Positions 1 through 8,874 of a DNA stretch of 64,000 bases are shown here, in pieces. The position numbers and the translations under genes are program-made. Origin of the DNA: Rhodococcoides trifolii (GTDB lineage: Bacteria > Actinomycetota > Actinomycetes > Mycobacteriales > Mycobacteriaceae); assembly GCF_014635345.1 (NCBI RefSeq), contig NZ_BMCU01000004.1:248001-312000 (forward strand), written 5' to 3'. Positions within the stretch are counted from its first letter, which is position 1. Each line of letters starts with the position of its first letter. The notes under the pieces are model-generated. The model saw only the letters and a program-made list of their open reading frames with translations, ran no database searches and was not told the origin of the DNA.

Positions 1-1
1 C

Positions 2-556
2 GACCCGAGTGCGGACCCGGCGGTGGTGCCCTACCACGATCTCAGGACCGTCAGCGCATGGAGTCACGGCCGCGGCGCCGACGAACCGTGGGACGTCGAG
101 CTGACCGCGGACACCATCCGCCGCATCGGCGACGCGAGCGTCGCCGAGCTTGCTCGGAGGGAAGCGCGAGACACCGACGTCGCCGTGTCGGATCGACTCG
201 CGTCCTTCGGCGCCGACGCCGCACATACGATCAACCATCCTGGCAACGGCGTGCTCCTCCTTCTGGCGATGAGAATTCTTGCTGCGATGGATGTTTCGGC
301 TGTCGAGCCGACTATCGATCGGGTGCTGTTGCGTTCGGTGATGGCACCGCTCGAAGCGCGCGTTCTGCGCGCCCTCGGCTCCGACGCACCGACTCGGCCG
401 ATGTGGCGGGTCGGGGAGGACGACGTCTCCGCGGACGAGGTTCATCGCAGTCAGATGGCCTGGTACGACGAGCATCCCGTGTTCGTCACTGCGGCCGTCG
501 AACGGCACCGCGAGACGATGGAGCTCCTCGGCCTCACCGTCGGAGATCGGGTGTGA
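2..556 (+). CDS. WcbI-like polysaccharide biosynthesis protein (5' partial)
   Basis: The frame is open to the left edge, so the true start lies outside the window; the first internal start would be GTG at 23. The visible 177+ residues include HTINHPGN near residue 68, which I associate with the WcbI family of putative acetyltransferases in capsule and exopolysaccharide loci. No membrane segment is seen. Its stop overlaps the next start (GTGA at 553-556), so it belongs to the glycan operon that runs to 6300. Family assignment rests on that one motif and on context; the exact reaction is unknown. Confidence 0.6.
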   Translation, partial: DPSADPAVVPYHDLRTVSAWSHGRGADEPWDVELTADTIRRIGDASVAELARREARDTDVAVSDRLASFGADAAHTINHPGNGVLLLLAMRILAAMDVSAVEPTIDRVLLRSVMAPLEARVLRALGSDAPTRPMWRVGEDDVSADEVHRSQMAWYDEHPVFVTAAVERHRETMELLGLTVGDRV

Positions 557-1563
557 CAGCGGCTGTGACTTCGGCGGGGCGGCCATCGGTCGGTCAGTTG
601 GTGGTGGGGCCGGATCGGCACGGTGTGGTCGAGTACGCGCGCCGAGTGCAGGTCGAGTTGGAGAAGGCTCGTCCGGGTGCCTACCCCCGCGTCGACGCGC
701 CGCGTTCGCGCGTCGACGGCCTTCACGTCCATTTCACCGATCGATTGTTCGGGTCCGGCGCGGCGGAGGCCGCAGACCGATTCTGTTCGCTGGCAACGCA
801 ATCGCCGACCGGCCTGTCCGTCACCCTGCACGATGTTCCTCAGGAGTCGGACGGTCGGCACGCCCTCGTCCGCGCCGACGCGTATCGACGCGTCGCCCGC
901 GCCGCGCGAGGAGTGGTCGTCAGCAGCGAACACGAACGAGCCTTGATGGGCGACATCCCGGACGCTCCGGTGCCGGTGGTGATCCCGCTGGCCGTCACCC
1001 TTCCGTCGCCCCCGATCCCGTTCGAGGACAGCACGATTCCCGACGTCGCGGTTCTCGGTTACATCTACCCGGGCAAGGGTCACGACGAGGTGCTGCGGGC
1101 CCTGGCGTCCGTCGACCCCTCCATCGGGTTGCTCGCGGTGGGCACTGCGTCGGACGGGCACGAAGACCTGGTGGCCGAGCTGTCGCGCGTCGCGGAGACG
1201 ATCGACCGGCGGTTTCGAACGACCGGGTTCGTCGATGACGACGCACTGCCGGCGCTGCTGAGGAGCGTCGCGGTCCCCATCGCGCATCACCGGCACATGT
1301 CCGCGTCCGCGTCCATCACCAGCTGGATCGAAGCCGGTCGACGACCGTTGGCGCCGCGCACTCGCTACACGGGCGAGATCGATGCCCGGTCGCCCGGCAC
1401 GATCCGCCTGTTCGACGACACCCCCGACGCCCTCGTCGCGGCACTGGCGTCCGCGCTCGCGGAACCCCGCACCACATGGATCGACGCTGCGGCGCAGGCG
1501 CATCCGACGTGGGCAGAGGTGGCCGATGCGCACATCGAGGTGTTCGACGAGTGGTTCGGGTGA
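553..1563 (+). CDS. Glycosyltransferase, GT4/GT-B-like
   Basis: GTG at 553 overlaps the upstream stop by 4 bp, giving 336 residues; a longer upstream reading in this frame is a shadow of the previous gene. The C-terminal half has a GT-B-like pattern: GYIYPGKGHDEVL near residue 169, a hydrophobic strand LLAVGTA, and FVDDDALPALLRSVAVPIAHH, as in the nucleotide-sugar half of family 4 enzymes. The usual acidic E(x7)E motif is not clearly present, so donor and fold are inferred. It probably adds a sugar in the cytoplasm to the product of the surrounding operon. Confidence 0.7.
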   Translation: MTAAVTSAGRPSVGQLVVGPDRHGVVEYARRVQVELEKARPGAYPRVDAPRSRVDGLHVHFTDRLFGSGAAEAADRFCSLATQSPTGLSVTLHDVPQESDGRHALVRADAYRRVARAARGVVVSSEHERALMGDIPDAPVPVVIPLAVTLPSPPIPFEDSTIPDVAVLGYIYPGKGHDEVLRALASVDPSIGLLAVGTASDGHEDLVAELSRVAETIDRRFRTTGFVDDDALPALLRSVAVPIAHHRHMSASASITSWIEAGRRPLAPRTRYTGEIDARSPGTIRLFDDTPDALVAALASALAEPRTTWIDAAAQAHPTWAEVADAHIEVFDEWFG

Positions 1564-2855
1564 GCGGGAAGGCCGGAGGCCGGTCGGGGCATGGCCTGCC
1601 GGGGAACCGGTGGGATCTCGTGCGGGATGAGCCGCACCGCTTCCCCACGGTCAGCGTGGTGATTCCGTACTACGAGCAACCGCGCCAGCTCGAGAACGTA
1701 CTGACCGCGTTGCGTATGCAGACCTACCCGGCGGACCTGATCGAGATCGTGGTGGCCGACGACGGTTCCACCCCGGCGTTGGTGCGGGCGGACGTGACGG
1801 TGGTTCGACAGGAGGACAAGGGTTTTCGGGCGGCGGCCGCACGCAATCTCGGAGCGTCGGCGTCGACCGGTGAGGTGCTGTGTTTTCTGGATGCGGACAC
1901 GGTTCCCGAACCGGGATACATCACCGCGCTCACCCGATTGCCGTCCATCGTGCCCGACGCACTCACCGTCGGGCGGCGGCTCCACGCCGACCTGGCGGAG
2001 GTCGCCGATCTGGGGCGGTGGTTCGCGGACCCTCCCGAAGTGGACGAGCCCGGTTGGCTGGCCGACGCGTACCGCGGTACTGCCGATCTGCTGACGGTCG
2101 ATCACACGTCGTACCGGTGGATCATCAGTGCCGTGATGTGTTGTACCCGAGCACTGTTCGACGAGCTCGGCGGTTTCGACGAATCCTTCGTCGGGTACGG
2201 CGGCGAGGACTGGGAGCTGGCCAATCGCGCGTTCCACGCCGGCGCCGTCTTCGCCCGCGTCCCCGGGGCAACGGCGTGGCACGACGGACCGGACTGGGCA
2301 GGCCGTAGCCCGGACGACGACGAGCGACGTCGCGCGAAGAACGGGGAGGCGCTGTCGTTGGCGCGTCTCGTGACCGATCCTGCCGCACGTCGTCACGGCC
2401 TGATCTTCGACATTCCGGACCTGGTCGCGGTGGTGGACACCGACGGGCATTCTTCGGCGAGTCTGCTGCGAACGGTGTCGTCCGTGCTGTCGTTCGCCGA
2501 TTGCGGTGTGTGGTTGCAGGGGTCTGCCGCCGACCTTGCGGCGACGTGGGGAGCCGCGGACTCTCGGATCCATGTCGGCGCCGTTCCCCCGCGTGTGCTG
2601 GCCAGATCACGTTGTCGACTGCACGTGTCCGGCCGGGTGTTCTTCGAAGCAGATTCGGTGAGGACGCTGGTCGGTCTGCTGAGCGACGACGTCGGGACGG
2701 TCACGGTGTCGGGCGTCGACGTGACGATGCGCAGCTCACGGTCGATCGGCCGTGCGCAGCGGTGGCGGACGGACGATCTCTTCGGCGCCGTCCACGTCGA
2801 CGGTGCCGAGGCGGGAATTGTGTTGTCGCCTCGTGAGCCCGATCTTTCCTGGTGA
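1560..2855 (+). CDS. Glycosyltransferase family 2 with GT7-like C-terminal half
   Basis: GTG at 1560 overlaps the previous stop (GTGA), giving 431 residues. A GT-A domain starts near residue 31 (VSVVIPYYEQ), followed by VVADDGST, the metal-binding FLDADT near residue 108, and GGFDESFVGYGGEDWELA near residue 205, the acidic pattern of the galactosyltransferase-type C-terminal region. The last about 170 residues match nothing I recognise. Codons 4 to 10 are written by a copy of the GGCCGGAGGCCGG repeat family, so the extreme N-terminus is probably not functional. Predicted cytoplasmic inverting transferase. Confidence 0.8.
   Translation: MSGKAGGRSGHGLPGNRWDLVRDEPHRFPTVSVVIPYYEQPRQLENVLTALRMQTYPADLIEIVVADDGSTPALVRADVTVVRQEDKGFRAAAARNLGASASTGEVLCFLDADTVPEPGYITALTRLPSIVPDALTVGRRLHADLAEVADLGRWFADPPEVDEPGWLADAYRGTADLLTVDHTSYRWIISAVMCCTRALFDELGGFDESFVGYGGEDWELANRAFHAGAVFARVPGATAWHDGPDWAGRSPDDDERRRAKNGEALSLARLVTDPAARRHGLIFDIPDLVAVVDTDGHSSASLLRTVSSVLSFADCGVWLQGSAADLAATWGAADSRIHVGAVPPRVLARSRCRLHVSGRVFFEADSVRTLVGLLSDDVGTVTVSGVDVTMRSSRSIGRAQRWRTDDLFGAVHVDGAEAGIVLSPREPDLSW
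1571..1589. repeat. Dispersed repeat, GGCCGGAGGCCGGTCGGG family, copy 1
   Basis: GGCCGGAGGCCGGTCGGGG lies at the very start of the family 2 glycosyltransferase reading frame. The same core is found at 53767-53784, 53797-53814 and, with one change, 57302-57319. The core is nearly self-complementary (GGCCGGaGGCCGG). Confidence 0.7.
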
Positions 2856-2916
2856 GTGTGAACAGCGTCGGCGCTGGGTAGTCGATCGGAACAGCGTCCC
2901 AGACAAGGAGCCACCC

Positions 2917-3351
2917 ATGGTCGATGTGACCCGTACCTTCACCGTCAAGCAAACCCTGCCGAAGGTGACCGCGTACCTTCGAGACTTCGCCAACGCGGAA
3001 GCCTGGGATCCGGGTACCGAGAAGTGTGAGCAGATCACCGCGGGCCCTGTGGCTGTGGGAACGCAGTGGCACAACACCACCAAGATGTACGGGATGTCCA
3101 CCGAGTTGACCTACTCGCTCGAGACGGACGAAGCCGAGCACATCGTGTTCCGCGGTGAGAACAAGACGGCGACCAGTGTCGACGACCTGACCTTTGCCGA
3201 ATCCGGGCCTCAGTCAACGGAAATCACGTATCACGCACACATTCAGTTCAACGGCATTGCCAAGTTGGCCGATCCGATCGCCGGTGTTGCGTTCGAGCGG
3301 GTCGGCGACGAGACCGTCGACGCGATCACCGCAGCAGTCGAGAAACTTTAG
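2917..3351 (+). CDS. SRPBCC (polyketide cyclase/START-like) family protein
   Basis: ATG at 2917 follows AAGGAG at 2905-2910, so this start is preferred over upstream in-frame codons; 144 residues. The layout is that of the SRPBCC helix-grip fold: a strand VTRTFTVKQTLPKVTAYLRD, then FANAEAWDPG, alternating strands, and a long C-terminal helix (AFERVGDETVDAITAAVEKL). Such proteins bind hydrophobic ligands or act as small cyclases or hydrolases. It sits 61 bp after one glycosyltransferase and 3 bp before another, which points to handling of a lipid or aglycone in the same pathway. Ligand unknown. Confidence 0.75.
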   Translation: MVDVTRTFTVKQTLPKVTAYLRDFANAEAWDPGTEKCEQITAGPVAVGTQWHNTTKMYGMSTELTYSLETDEAEHIVFRGENKTATSVDDLTFAESGPQSTEITYHAHIQFNGIAKLADPIAGVAFERVGDETVDAITAAVEKL

Positions 3352-3354
3352 AAC

Positions 3355-4038
3355 GTGTTCACGCCGCCGACGCAGTTGGTCGCTGTGGTTCCGGCGCACA
3401 ACGAAGCCGAGCTGCTGCCCCGCTGTCTCGACGCGTTGAGCCGGGCCGCTGCGTCGGTGCTGGTTCCGGTCACGATCGTCGTCGTGCTCGACGCGTGCGA
3501 CGACGACACTGCGTCCGTGGTGCCGCAGGGCATCGAGGTGGTCGAGATCGTCGCGCGGAATGTGGGCGCCGCCCGGGCAGCCGGGTTCGCCTCGGTGGCA
3601 GCGGAACTGGGGTCGGATGCCTGGCTCACGACCACCGATGCCGACTCCACGGTGGAGTCGGGTTGGTTTCACAACCACCTCGCCCACGCGGCGCACGCGG
3701 ATGCCGCAGCAGGGACCGTGCGAGTCGATGCTTGGCCGAATCATTCGACCGCAGTGCAGCGTCTGTTCCACGAGCAATACGCTGCGGCGCAGGGAAATTC
3801 GACCCAGAAGCACGTGCACGGCGCAAGCCTGGGCATTCGCGCCGACGCGTACTGGTCCGTCGGTGGGTTCCGGCCCTTGGCCGTCGGTGAGGATCAGGAC
3901 CTCGTCGATCGCTTGATCGCAGCAGGGCGACCGGTCGCCTGGGCGGACGATCTGTGCGTGGCAACCTCCGACCGGACCGACGCGCGCGCCGGCGAGGGAT
4001 TTGCACATCACCTCCGCTCGTTGGCGGTCCCATCGTGA
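3355..4038 (+). CDS. Glycosyltransferase family 2
   Basis: GTG at 3355 lies 3 bp after the SRPBCC stop and gives 227 residues, short for the family. The GT-A core is plain: LVAVVPAHNEAELLPRCLDAL at residue 7, VVVLDACDDDTA, RNVGAARAAGF, and TTDADS near residue 93 (the DXD site). GASLGIRADAYWSVGGF and GEDQDLVDRL supply the acceptor-side and base motifs. The stop overlaps the next start (GTGA at 4035). Likely acts in the cytoplasm on the same glycan as its neighbours. Confidence 0.8.
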   Translation: MFTPPTQLVAVVPAHNEAELLPRCLDALSRAAASVLVPVTIVVVLDACDDDTASVVPQGIEVVEIVARNVGAARAAGFASVAAELGSDAWLTTTDADSTVESGWFHNHLAHAAHADAAAGTVRVDAWPNHSTAVQRLFHEQYAAAQGNSTQKHVHGASLGIRADAYWSVGGFRPLAVGEDQDLVDRLIAAGRPVAWADDLCVATSDRTDARAGEGFAHHLRSLAVPS

Positions 4039-4976
4039 CGGTGGCAGCCGTCTCCGGACTCTTGGACCTCCCGTTACCCGGCGGGGGTCGCACCCGCGAA
4101 CGGTGGACGGCGTTGCAGCGCTTGGCCAGAGAGAATGTCGTCCTCGGCCGGATGGCCGAAGCGCATGCCGACGCCGTCGCAATCCTCGCCGAACTCGGTG
4201 GGCCGTCGGTGGGCCCCTCGGACTCGTGGGGGGTGTGGGCTGCCGAGCCACCCGAACCGATCCTCGTCGCGACGCGTCGCGGCAGCACCTGGAGTCTCAG
4301 CGGCAGAAAGCCGTGGTGTTCGGGAGCGAGCAGCTGCACGCACGCTCTGGTCACAGCGCGCGTGGACGGGACGCCGGCGCTGTTCGCGGTCGATTTGCGT
4401 GTGGACGGTGTCGAGCCGGTGCCCGATACCTGGCACGCCGTCGGGATGGCGGGCAGCGACTCCGGCGCAGTCGATTTCGACGACGTCGCGGCGCAGCCGG
4501 TCGGCGCTACCGGGGACTATCTGTCACGACCGGGTTTCTGGCACGGGGCCATCGGCGTCGCCGCGTGTTGGTTCGGGGGAGCTCTCGCGGTCGCCGACGT
4601 GCTGTACGACAAGTGTGAGCGCGGCACGGCGTCGCCGCATGCGCTGGCGCACCTCGGCGGTGTCGACGCCAGTCTCGCCGCCGCGTCCTACGCATTGGAT
4701 TGCGCAGCAACGGAAATCGACAAGGACCCGTCGGACCGCTTCGGTGAGGGGCGGATGCGCGCGTTGCGAGTACGCCGCATCGTCGAACAGTCGGTCACCG
4801 ACACACTGGACCGGGTCGGTCGCGCCCTGGGCGCTGGTCCGCTCTGCATGAATGCCGATCACGCACAACGAGTTGCGGATCTCGGGACCTATATCCGGCA
4901 GTCCCACGCAGAGCAGGACCTGGAAGCACTGGGGCAGACCATCGTGGAGAAGGAGCCGACGTGGCGAACACGGTGA
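4035..4976 (+). CDS. Acyl-CoA dehydrogenase-like protein, short
   Basis: GTG at 4035 overlaps the upstream stop; 313 residues against about 380 for a normal acyl-CoA dehydrogenase. The middle beta-domain pattern survives (SLSGRKPWCSGASSCTHALVTAR, then VGMAGSDSGAVDFDDV), followed by the C-terminal helical region with an R-x-R-R helix. The N-terminal helical domain is reduced and I cannot find the usual catalytic glutamate, so it may not be a true dehydrogenase. Its place among glycosyltransferases and next to a PIG-L deacetylase suggests it acts on an acyl group of a glycolipid. Confidence 0.65.
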   Translation: MTVAAVSGLLDLPLPGGGRTRERWTALQRLARENVVLGRMAEAHADAVAILAELGGPSVGPSDSWGVWAAEPPEPILVATRRGSTWSLSGRKPWCSGASSCTHALVTARVDGTPALFAVDLRVDGVEPVPDTWHAVGMAGSDSGAVDFDDVAAQPVGATGDYLSRPGFWHGAIGVAACWFGGALAVADVLYDKCERGTASPHALAHLGGVDASLAAASYALDCAATEIDKDPSDRFGEGRMRALRVRRIVEQSVTDTLDRVGRALGAGPLCMNADHAQRVADLGTYIRQSHAEQDLEALGQTIVEKEPTWRTR

Positions 4977-5737
4977 GGTTCGAGGCGAGCCCCGTCGAAG
5001 ACCGGGGAACGCCGGAAACGGTGTGGCAACAGTGGACACCGAACTTCGCCGCGCTGGACATGTCGACGTGTCGACGCCTCGTCGTGATCGCCCCTCACCC
5101 GGACGACGAGATCTTGGGGTTGGGCGGAACTGCGGCGGGGCTTGCCGCGGTCGGAGTCGACGTCTCCGTGGTGTCGGTCACCGACGGCGGGGCGTCGCAT
5201 CCCGGTTCGCCGACCTACGGCCGGGCCGATCTCGAACGAATCCGCCGGCTCGAATCCATCACCGCGCTGGGGGAGCTCGGCCTCCCGCCCCCGCACCGAC
5301 TGGGTCTACCCGACGGCCACATCGCGCAACACGAGGATCTTCTGGCGGGCGAGCTCGCCGAGTTCCTGGACGGCAGCGGGCCGGGTACGTGGTGCGCCGC
5401 AACCTTTTCGGGTGACGGGCACCCTGACCACGAGGCGACCGGACGCGTCGCACAGATGGTGGCGGCTGCGGTGGGTGCCACGTACGTCGAGTACCCGATC
5501 TGGATGTGGCACTGGGCCGTTCCGGACGACGACGGTGTGCCGTGGGACCGGGCCCGAACCGTCAGCCTGTCGCCGGAGCAGATGGAGGCCAAACGTCGAG
5601 CTGTCTCGCGGTTCCGGTCTCAGATCGACGACCTGTCCCCGGATCCGGCCGACCGCGCCGTGCTGCCACCGTGGGTGCTCGACCGATTGCTACGAGAAAC
5701 GGAAACTGTGTTCCTGGAAGATGTGAGGGCCGTATGA
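4961..5737 (+). CDS. PIG-L family (GlcNAc-PI/LmbE-like) deacetylase
   Basis: GTG at 4961 has AGAAGGAG just upstream and overlaps the previous gene by 16 bp; 258 residues. The zinc-binding signature APHPDDEILGLGG is near residue 46, and the second histidine pattern GDGHPDHEATGR follows near residue 151. Family members hydrolyse N-acetyl groups from GlcNAc-containing substrates (PIG-L, MshB, BshB). The substrate here is probably the glycan built by the operon rather than a mycothiol precursor. It overlaps the next gene by ATGA. Confidence 0.85.
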   Translation: MANTVRFEASPVEDRGTPETVWQQWTPNFAALDMSTCRRLVVIAPHPDDEILGLGGTAAGLAAVGVDVSVVSVTDGGASHPGSPTYGRADLERIRRLESITALGELGLPPPHRLGLPDGHIAQHEDLLAGELAEFLDGSGPGTWCAATFSGDGHPDHEATGRVAQMVAAAVGATYVEYPIWMWHWAVPDDDGVPWDRARTVSLSPEQMEAKRRAVSRFRSQIDDLSPDPADRAVLPPWVLDRLLRETETVFLEDVRAV

Positions 5738-6300
5738 CCGCGTTGCCCGACAAGTACTTCGACGACATGTACTCCGCGAATCCCGATCCGTGGGGTTTCG
5801 AGACGCGGTGGTACGAGCGTCGCAAGTACGACCTGACGATGGCCATGTTGCCGGAGGAGCGCTACCGGAGGGCTTTCGAGCCGGGGTGCTCTATCGGGGT
5901 GCTGACCGAAAGGATTGCCGCACGGTGTGATTCGGTGTTGTCGACCGACATCGCTGCGGCTGCCCTCGAGCGGGCGCGGGCGCGGAATCTGGCCAATGTC
6001 ACGTTCGAGCAGAGTTCGCTCCGGGACGGCCGACCGGACGAGACGTTCGACCTGGTGGTGCTGAGCGAGATGGCGTACTACTTCACCGAAGCCGAGTTAC
6101 CGTCCATCGCAACGACCGTGCGCGACGCACTCGAGATCGGTGGGACGTTGATCGCGGTGCACTGGAGACACCACGTCGACGATTACCCGACCGACGCGCA
6201 GCAGGTGCACGAGGTGCTGCGGGCGACGGACGGACTGCGCCTGGACGCGCAGTACAGCGACGCAGACATACTCGCCGATGTGATGCAGCGAGTTCGATAG
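5734..6300 (+). CDS. NodS-like SAM-dependent methyltransferase
   Basis: ATG at 5734 overlaps the PIG-L stop; 188 residues. Features I associate with the NodS family are an early NPDPWGF with WYERRKYDL, then EPGCSIGVLTERIAARC as the SAM-binding loop, and a C-terminal IAVHWRHHVDDYP. NodS N-methylates de-N-acetylated chito-oligosaccharide in rhizobial Nod factor synthesis. Here it directly follows a deacetylase, so N-methylation of a freed amino sugar is a reasonable inference. It is the last gene of the operon; a hairpin follows 10 bp after the stop. Confidence 0.8.
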   Translation: MTALPDKYFDDMYSANPDPWGFETRWYERRKYDLTMAMLPEERYRRAFEPGCSIGVLTERIAARCDSVLSTDIAAAALERARARNLANVTFEQSSLRDGRPDETFDLVVLSEMAYYFTEAELPSIATTVRDALEIGGTLIAVHWRHHVDDYPTDAQQVHEVLRATDGLRLDAQYSDADILADVMQRVR

Positions 6301-6309
6301 AGAACGAGA

Positions 6310-6341
6310 ACGGCCCCGACGCTGTGAAGTGTCGGGGCCGT
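6310..6341. terminator. Bidirectional terminator between convergent operons
   Basis: Perfect 11-bp arms ACGGCCCCGAC and GTCGGGGCCGT are separated by a 10-nt loop, followed by TCGGTTTT on the plus strand. It lies between the methyltransferase stop (6300) and the desaturase stop (6357), so it can serve both. Confidence 0.85.
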
Positions 6342-6356
6342 CTCGGTTTTCAGGTT

Positions 6357-7754
6357 CTAGCGGGGCGGGGGCTGGACGTCCACGCCGCCGCCTTTGTGCT
6401 CCGGGCCGGCGTCGGGATGACTCGCGGGAACACGGCTACGCGAACGAGCTGCCTCGCTCGGCTTGGTGTCCGAGCTGTCGAGCTCGCTGCGGTACGGGCC
6501 GGGCTTCGGGCGTGCCTTGCCGCCGGGCAGAGCCAGGCGCGCGATGGTGCGCATGACCATTCCCCACTGCTGCGAGAACGGGCCGGTGTTGTACGGAAGC
6601 TGGTAGCGCTCGCAGATGTCCTTGATCTTCGGCGCGACTTCCTTGTACCGAGTGCTGGGCATGTCCGGGTAGAGGTGGTGCTCGACCTGGTAGCTCAGGT
6701 TGCCGCTCATGAGGTGGAAGAGGGGACCACCGTCGATGTTGGCGGCACCGACGAGCTGGCGGACGTACCAGCCGCCGCGTGACTCGTTCTCGGTCTCTTC
6801 CTTGCTGAACGTGTAGGCCTGGTCCGGGAAGTGACCGCAGAAGATGATGGCGTGCGACCACACGTTGCGAATGATGTTTGCGGTGAAGTCCGCGGCCACG
6901 GTCGCGAGGAACGTGTTCTCGACGCCTCCGGCGCGCTTGTCCAGGAGGGATGCCACCGACTTGCTCTGCTTGCTCGAGCTTGCCTTGCGCAGACGTGATG
7001 CGATGCGCGACGTCTTCGGCTCCGGAATGCGGCCACCCGACGCGAGCTGCGCGAGGGCGTAGGCACCGGCGCTGATGGTGGGCCAGCCGATGTAGTCCTT
7101 CATGATCTGCTTGCGGCCCTTGTGGGCGATTCCGCGCAGATCGTGTGCCAGATCCTTCATCGGCTTCTCACCCTTGCGGATGGCGTCGATGTCGAGGTCG
7201 TGCAGTGCCACGCCCCACTCGAAGAAGGCCATGAGGATCAGGTTGTAGAACGGCTGAGCGAGGTAGACCGGCGACCACTTCTGCGACGGATCGATGCGCA
7301 TGATCTCGTAGCCGAGATCTTTGTCCTTGCCGCGGATGTTGGTGTACGTGTGGTGCACGTAGTTGTGTGAGTGCTTCCACGACGCGGCCGTGGACGCGGT
7401 GTCCCAGTCCCAGACGGACGAGTGGATGTCCGGATCGTTCATCCAGTCCCACTGGCCGTGCATGACGTTGTGCCCGATTTCCATGTTCTCGAGAATCTTG
7501 GCGACACCGAGGGCAGCGGTGCCGGCGACCCAGGCCGTCTTGCTGCGCGAACCGAGAAGTAGAACGCGACCGGCCACGACGAGCTGGCGCTGCATCGCGA
7601 TGACACCCGTGATGTAGTCACGGTCCTTCTGGCCGAGATCCGAGTAGACCTCGTCGTGGATGGCGTCGAACTCCTCCGCCAACTTCTCGATGGTCTCTTC
7701 GCTCAGGTGGGCGAGCGGATGGTCGATGGACGGTCGTTCCGAAATGGTGGTCAT
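6357..7754 (-). CDS. desA3: Membrane fatty acyl desaturase, DesA3-like
   Basis: ATG at 7754 is preceded by GGAGGAACC; 465 residues. It carries the three histidine boxes of membrane desaturases: HNVMH at residues 95-99, HSHNYVHH at 128-135, and QVEHHLYPDMP in the C-terminal third. M. tuberculosis DesA3 (Rv3229c) is a stearoyl-CoA delta-9 desaturase fed by the reductase Rv3230c, and the same pair is adjacent here. Predicted to sit in the cytoplasmic membrane and make oleoyl chains. The last about 35 residues are Ser/Arg/Pro-rich and poorly constrained. Confidence 0.9.
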   Translation of the reverse strand: MTTISERPSIDHPLAHLSEETIEKLAEEFDAIHDEVYSDLGQKDRDYITGVIAMQRQLVVAGRVLLLGSRSKTAWVAGTAALGVAKILENMEIGHNVMHGQWDWMNDPDIHSSVWDWDTASTAASWKHSHNYVHHTYTNIRGKDKDLGYEIMRIDPSQKWSPVYLAQPFYNLILMAFFEWGVALHDLDIDAIRKGEKPMKDLAHDLRGIAHKGRKQIMKDYIGWPTISAGAYALAQLASGGRIPEPKTSRIASRLRKASSSKQSKSVASLLDKRAGGVENTFLATVAADFTANIIRNVWSHAIIFCGHFPDQAYTFSKEETENESRGGWYVRQLVGAANIDGGPLFHLMSGNLSYQVEHHLYPDMPSTRYKEVAPKIKDICERYQLPYNTGPFSQQWGMVMRTIARLALPGGKARPKPGPYRSELDSSDTKPSEAARSRSRVPASHPDAGPEHKGGGVDVQPPPR

Positions 7755-7773
7755 GGTTCCTCCGTGTGTACTT

Positions 7774-8868
7774 CTACAACTCGATTTCGATGTCGCCTTC
7801 TGCAGCGTTCACACATATGCGCACCGATTCCCCCGTAGGTGACGAGACTTCCCCGTTTCGAAGGTCCCGTAAACTACCTTTCTTCAACGTACCGATGCAC
7901 GTATGGCAGATGCCGATACGACAACCGTGCGCCAGTTTGAGGCCGGCTTCTTCGCCGGCCACCAAAATTGTTGTCCCACCGTCGGATTCGGTTTCGGTAT
8001 CACTCTGCAGGAAGCGAATGTTTCCGCCCTTGCCCTCGTGATCCTCACCGCCGATCGTCGGCTGGAAGCTTTCGTAATGAAATTGGTCGGACAGGTCGTG
8101 AGTCTTGAAATACTCACGCATATCGGACAAAAGGTCACCCGGACCGGAAACGAACGATTCGCGCTCGCGCCAATCGGGCGCGATCTCGTCGAGGTCCGAC
8201 GGTTTCATTCGGCCGTCGTCGCTGGTGATGCGTCGGATGACGCGAACGTTGTGGTCCTTCTCGAGCTCGTCGAGCGTCGAGGCGAACATGATCTGCTTCT
8301 CGTCGTGCACGGAGTGAACGAGCACGGTGTCGGGCAAGGAGCCCTTGTGGATCAGGCTGCGCAACATGGAGACGATCGGTGTGATGCCACTGCCGGCGCT
8401 GACGAACAGCAGCTTCTTCGGGAGCGGATCGGGGAGTAGGAACTCGCCCTCGACCTCGCTGAGGCGAACGACGTCGCCCGGCTTGATGTCGCGCACCAGA
8501 AAGGGGGAGACGGTGCCCTCTTCGACCAGCTTCGGACTGACGCTGACCAGCCCGTCGCGCGGATTCGGGTCGGATGTCAGCGAGTAGGCGCGCCAGTGGT
8601 AGCGGCCGTCGATGATCACGCCGAGCCGAACGTACTGTCCCGGCTTGTGGGGGGCCCACTCGTAGCCGGGCTTGATGAAGACCGAGACGGCCTCGCTGCC
8701 CTCGGGCTCGACCCGCTCGACCTTGCCGCGAAGCTCGCGTGTGGTCCACAGCGGGTTGATCATCTCGAGGTAGTCGTCGGGACGCAGTGGGTTGAACAGC
8801 ACCCTCAGCGCTTTGAGCGACAGCCGACGAGCTGTCGAGACATTGGGTCGTGCTCCGCGTTCAGCCAC
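7774..8868 (-). CDS. Ferredoxin reductase partner of the desaturase
   Basis: 364 residues in the order FAD domain, NAD(P) domain and plant-type 2Fe-2S domain. RAYSLTSDP is the flavin-binding motif, FVSAGSGITPIVSMLRSL the pyridine-nucleotide site, and HGCRIGICHTCIGTL plus a later Cys in ICVNAAEG bind the iron-sulfur cluster. It matches the layout of Rv3230c, the electron donor to DesA3, and lies 19 bp upstream of the desaturase in the same orientation. The GTG start at 8868 has no usable Shine-Dalgarno but has a TAGGTT box 6 nt upstream, so a leaderless mRNA is likely. Confidence 0.88.
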   Translation of the reverse strand: MAERGARPNVSTARRLSLKALRVLFNPLRPDDYLEMINPLWTTRELRGKVERVEPEGSEAVSVFIKPGYEWAPHKPGQYVRLGVIIDGRYHWRAYSLTSDPNPRDGLVSVSPKLVEEGTVSPFLVRDIKPGDVVRLSEVEGEFLLPDPLPKKLLFVSAGSGITPIVSMLRSLIHKGSLPDTVLVHSVHDEKQIMFASTLDELEKDHNVRVIRRITSDDGRMKPSDLDEIAPDWRERESFVSGPGDLLSDMREYFKTHDLSDQFHYESFQPTIGGEDHEGKGGNIRFLQSDTETESDGGTTILVAGEEAGLKLAHGCRIGICHTCIGTLKKGSLRDLRNGEVSSPTGESVRICVNAAEGDIEIEL

Positions 8869-8874
8869 TCCGTC

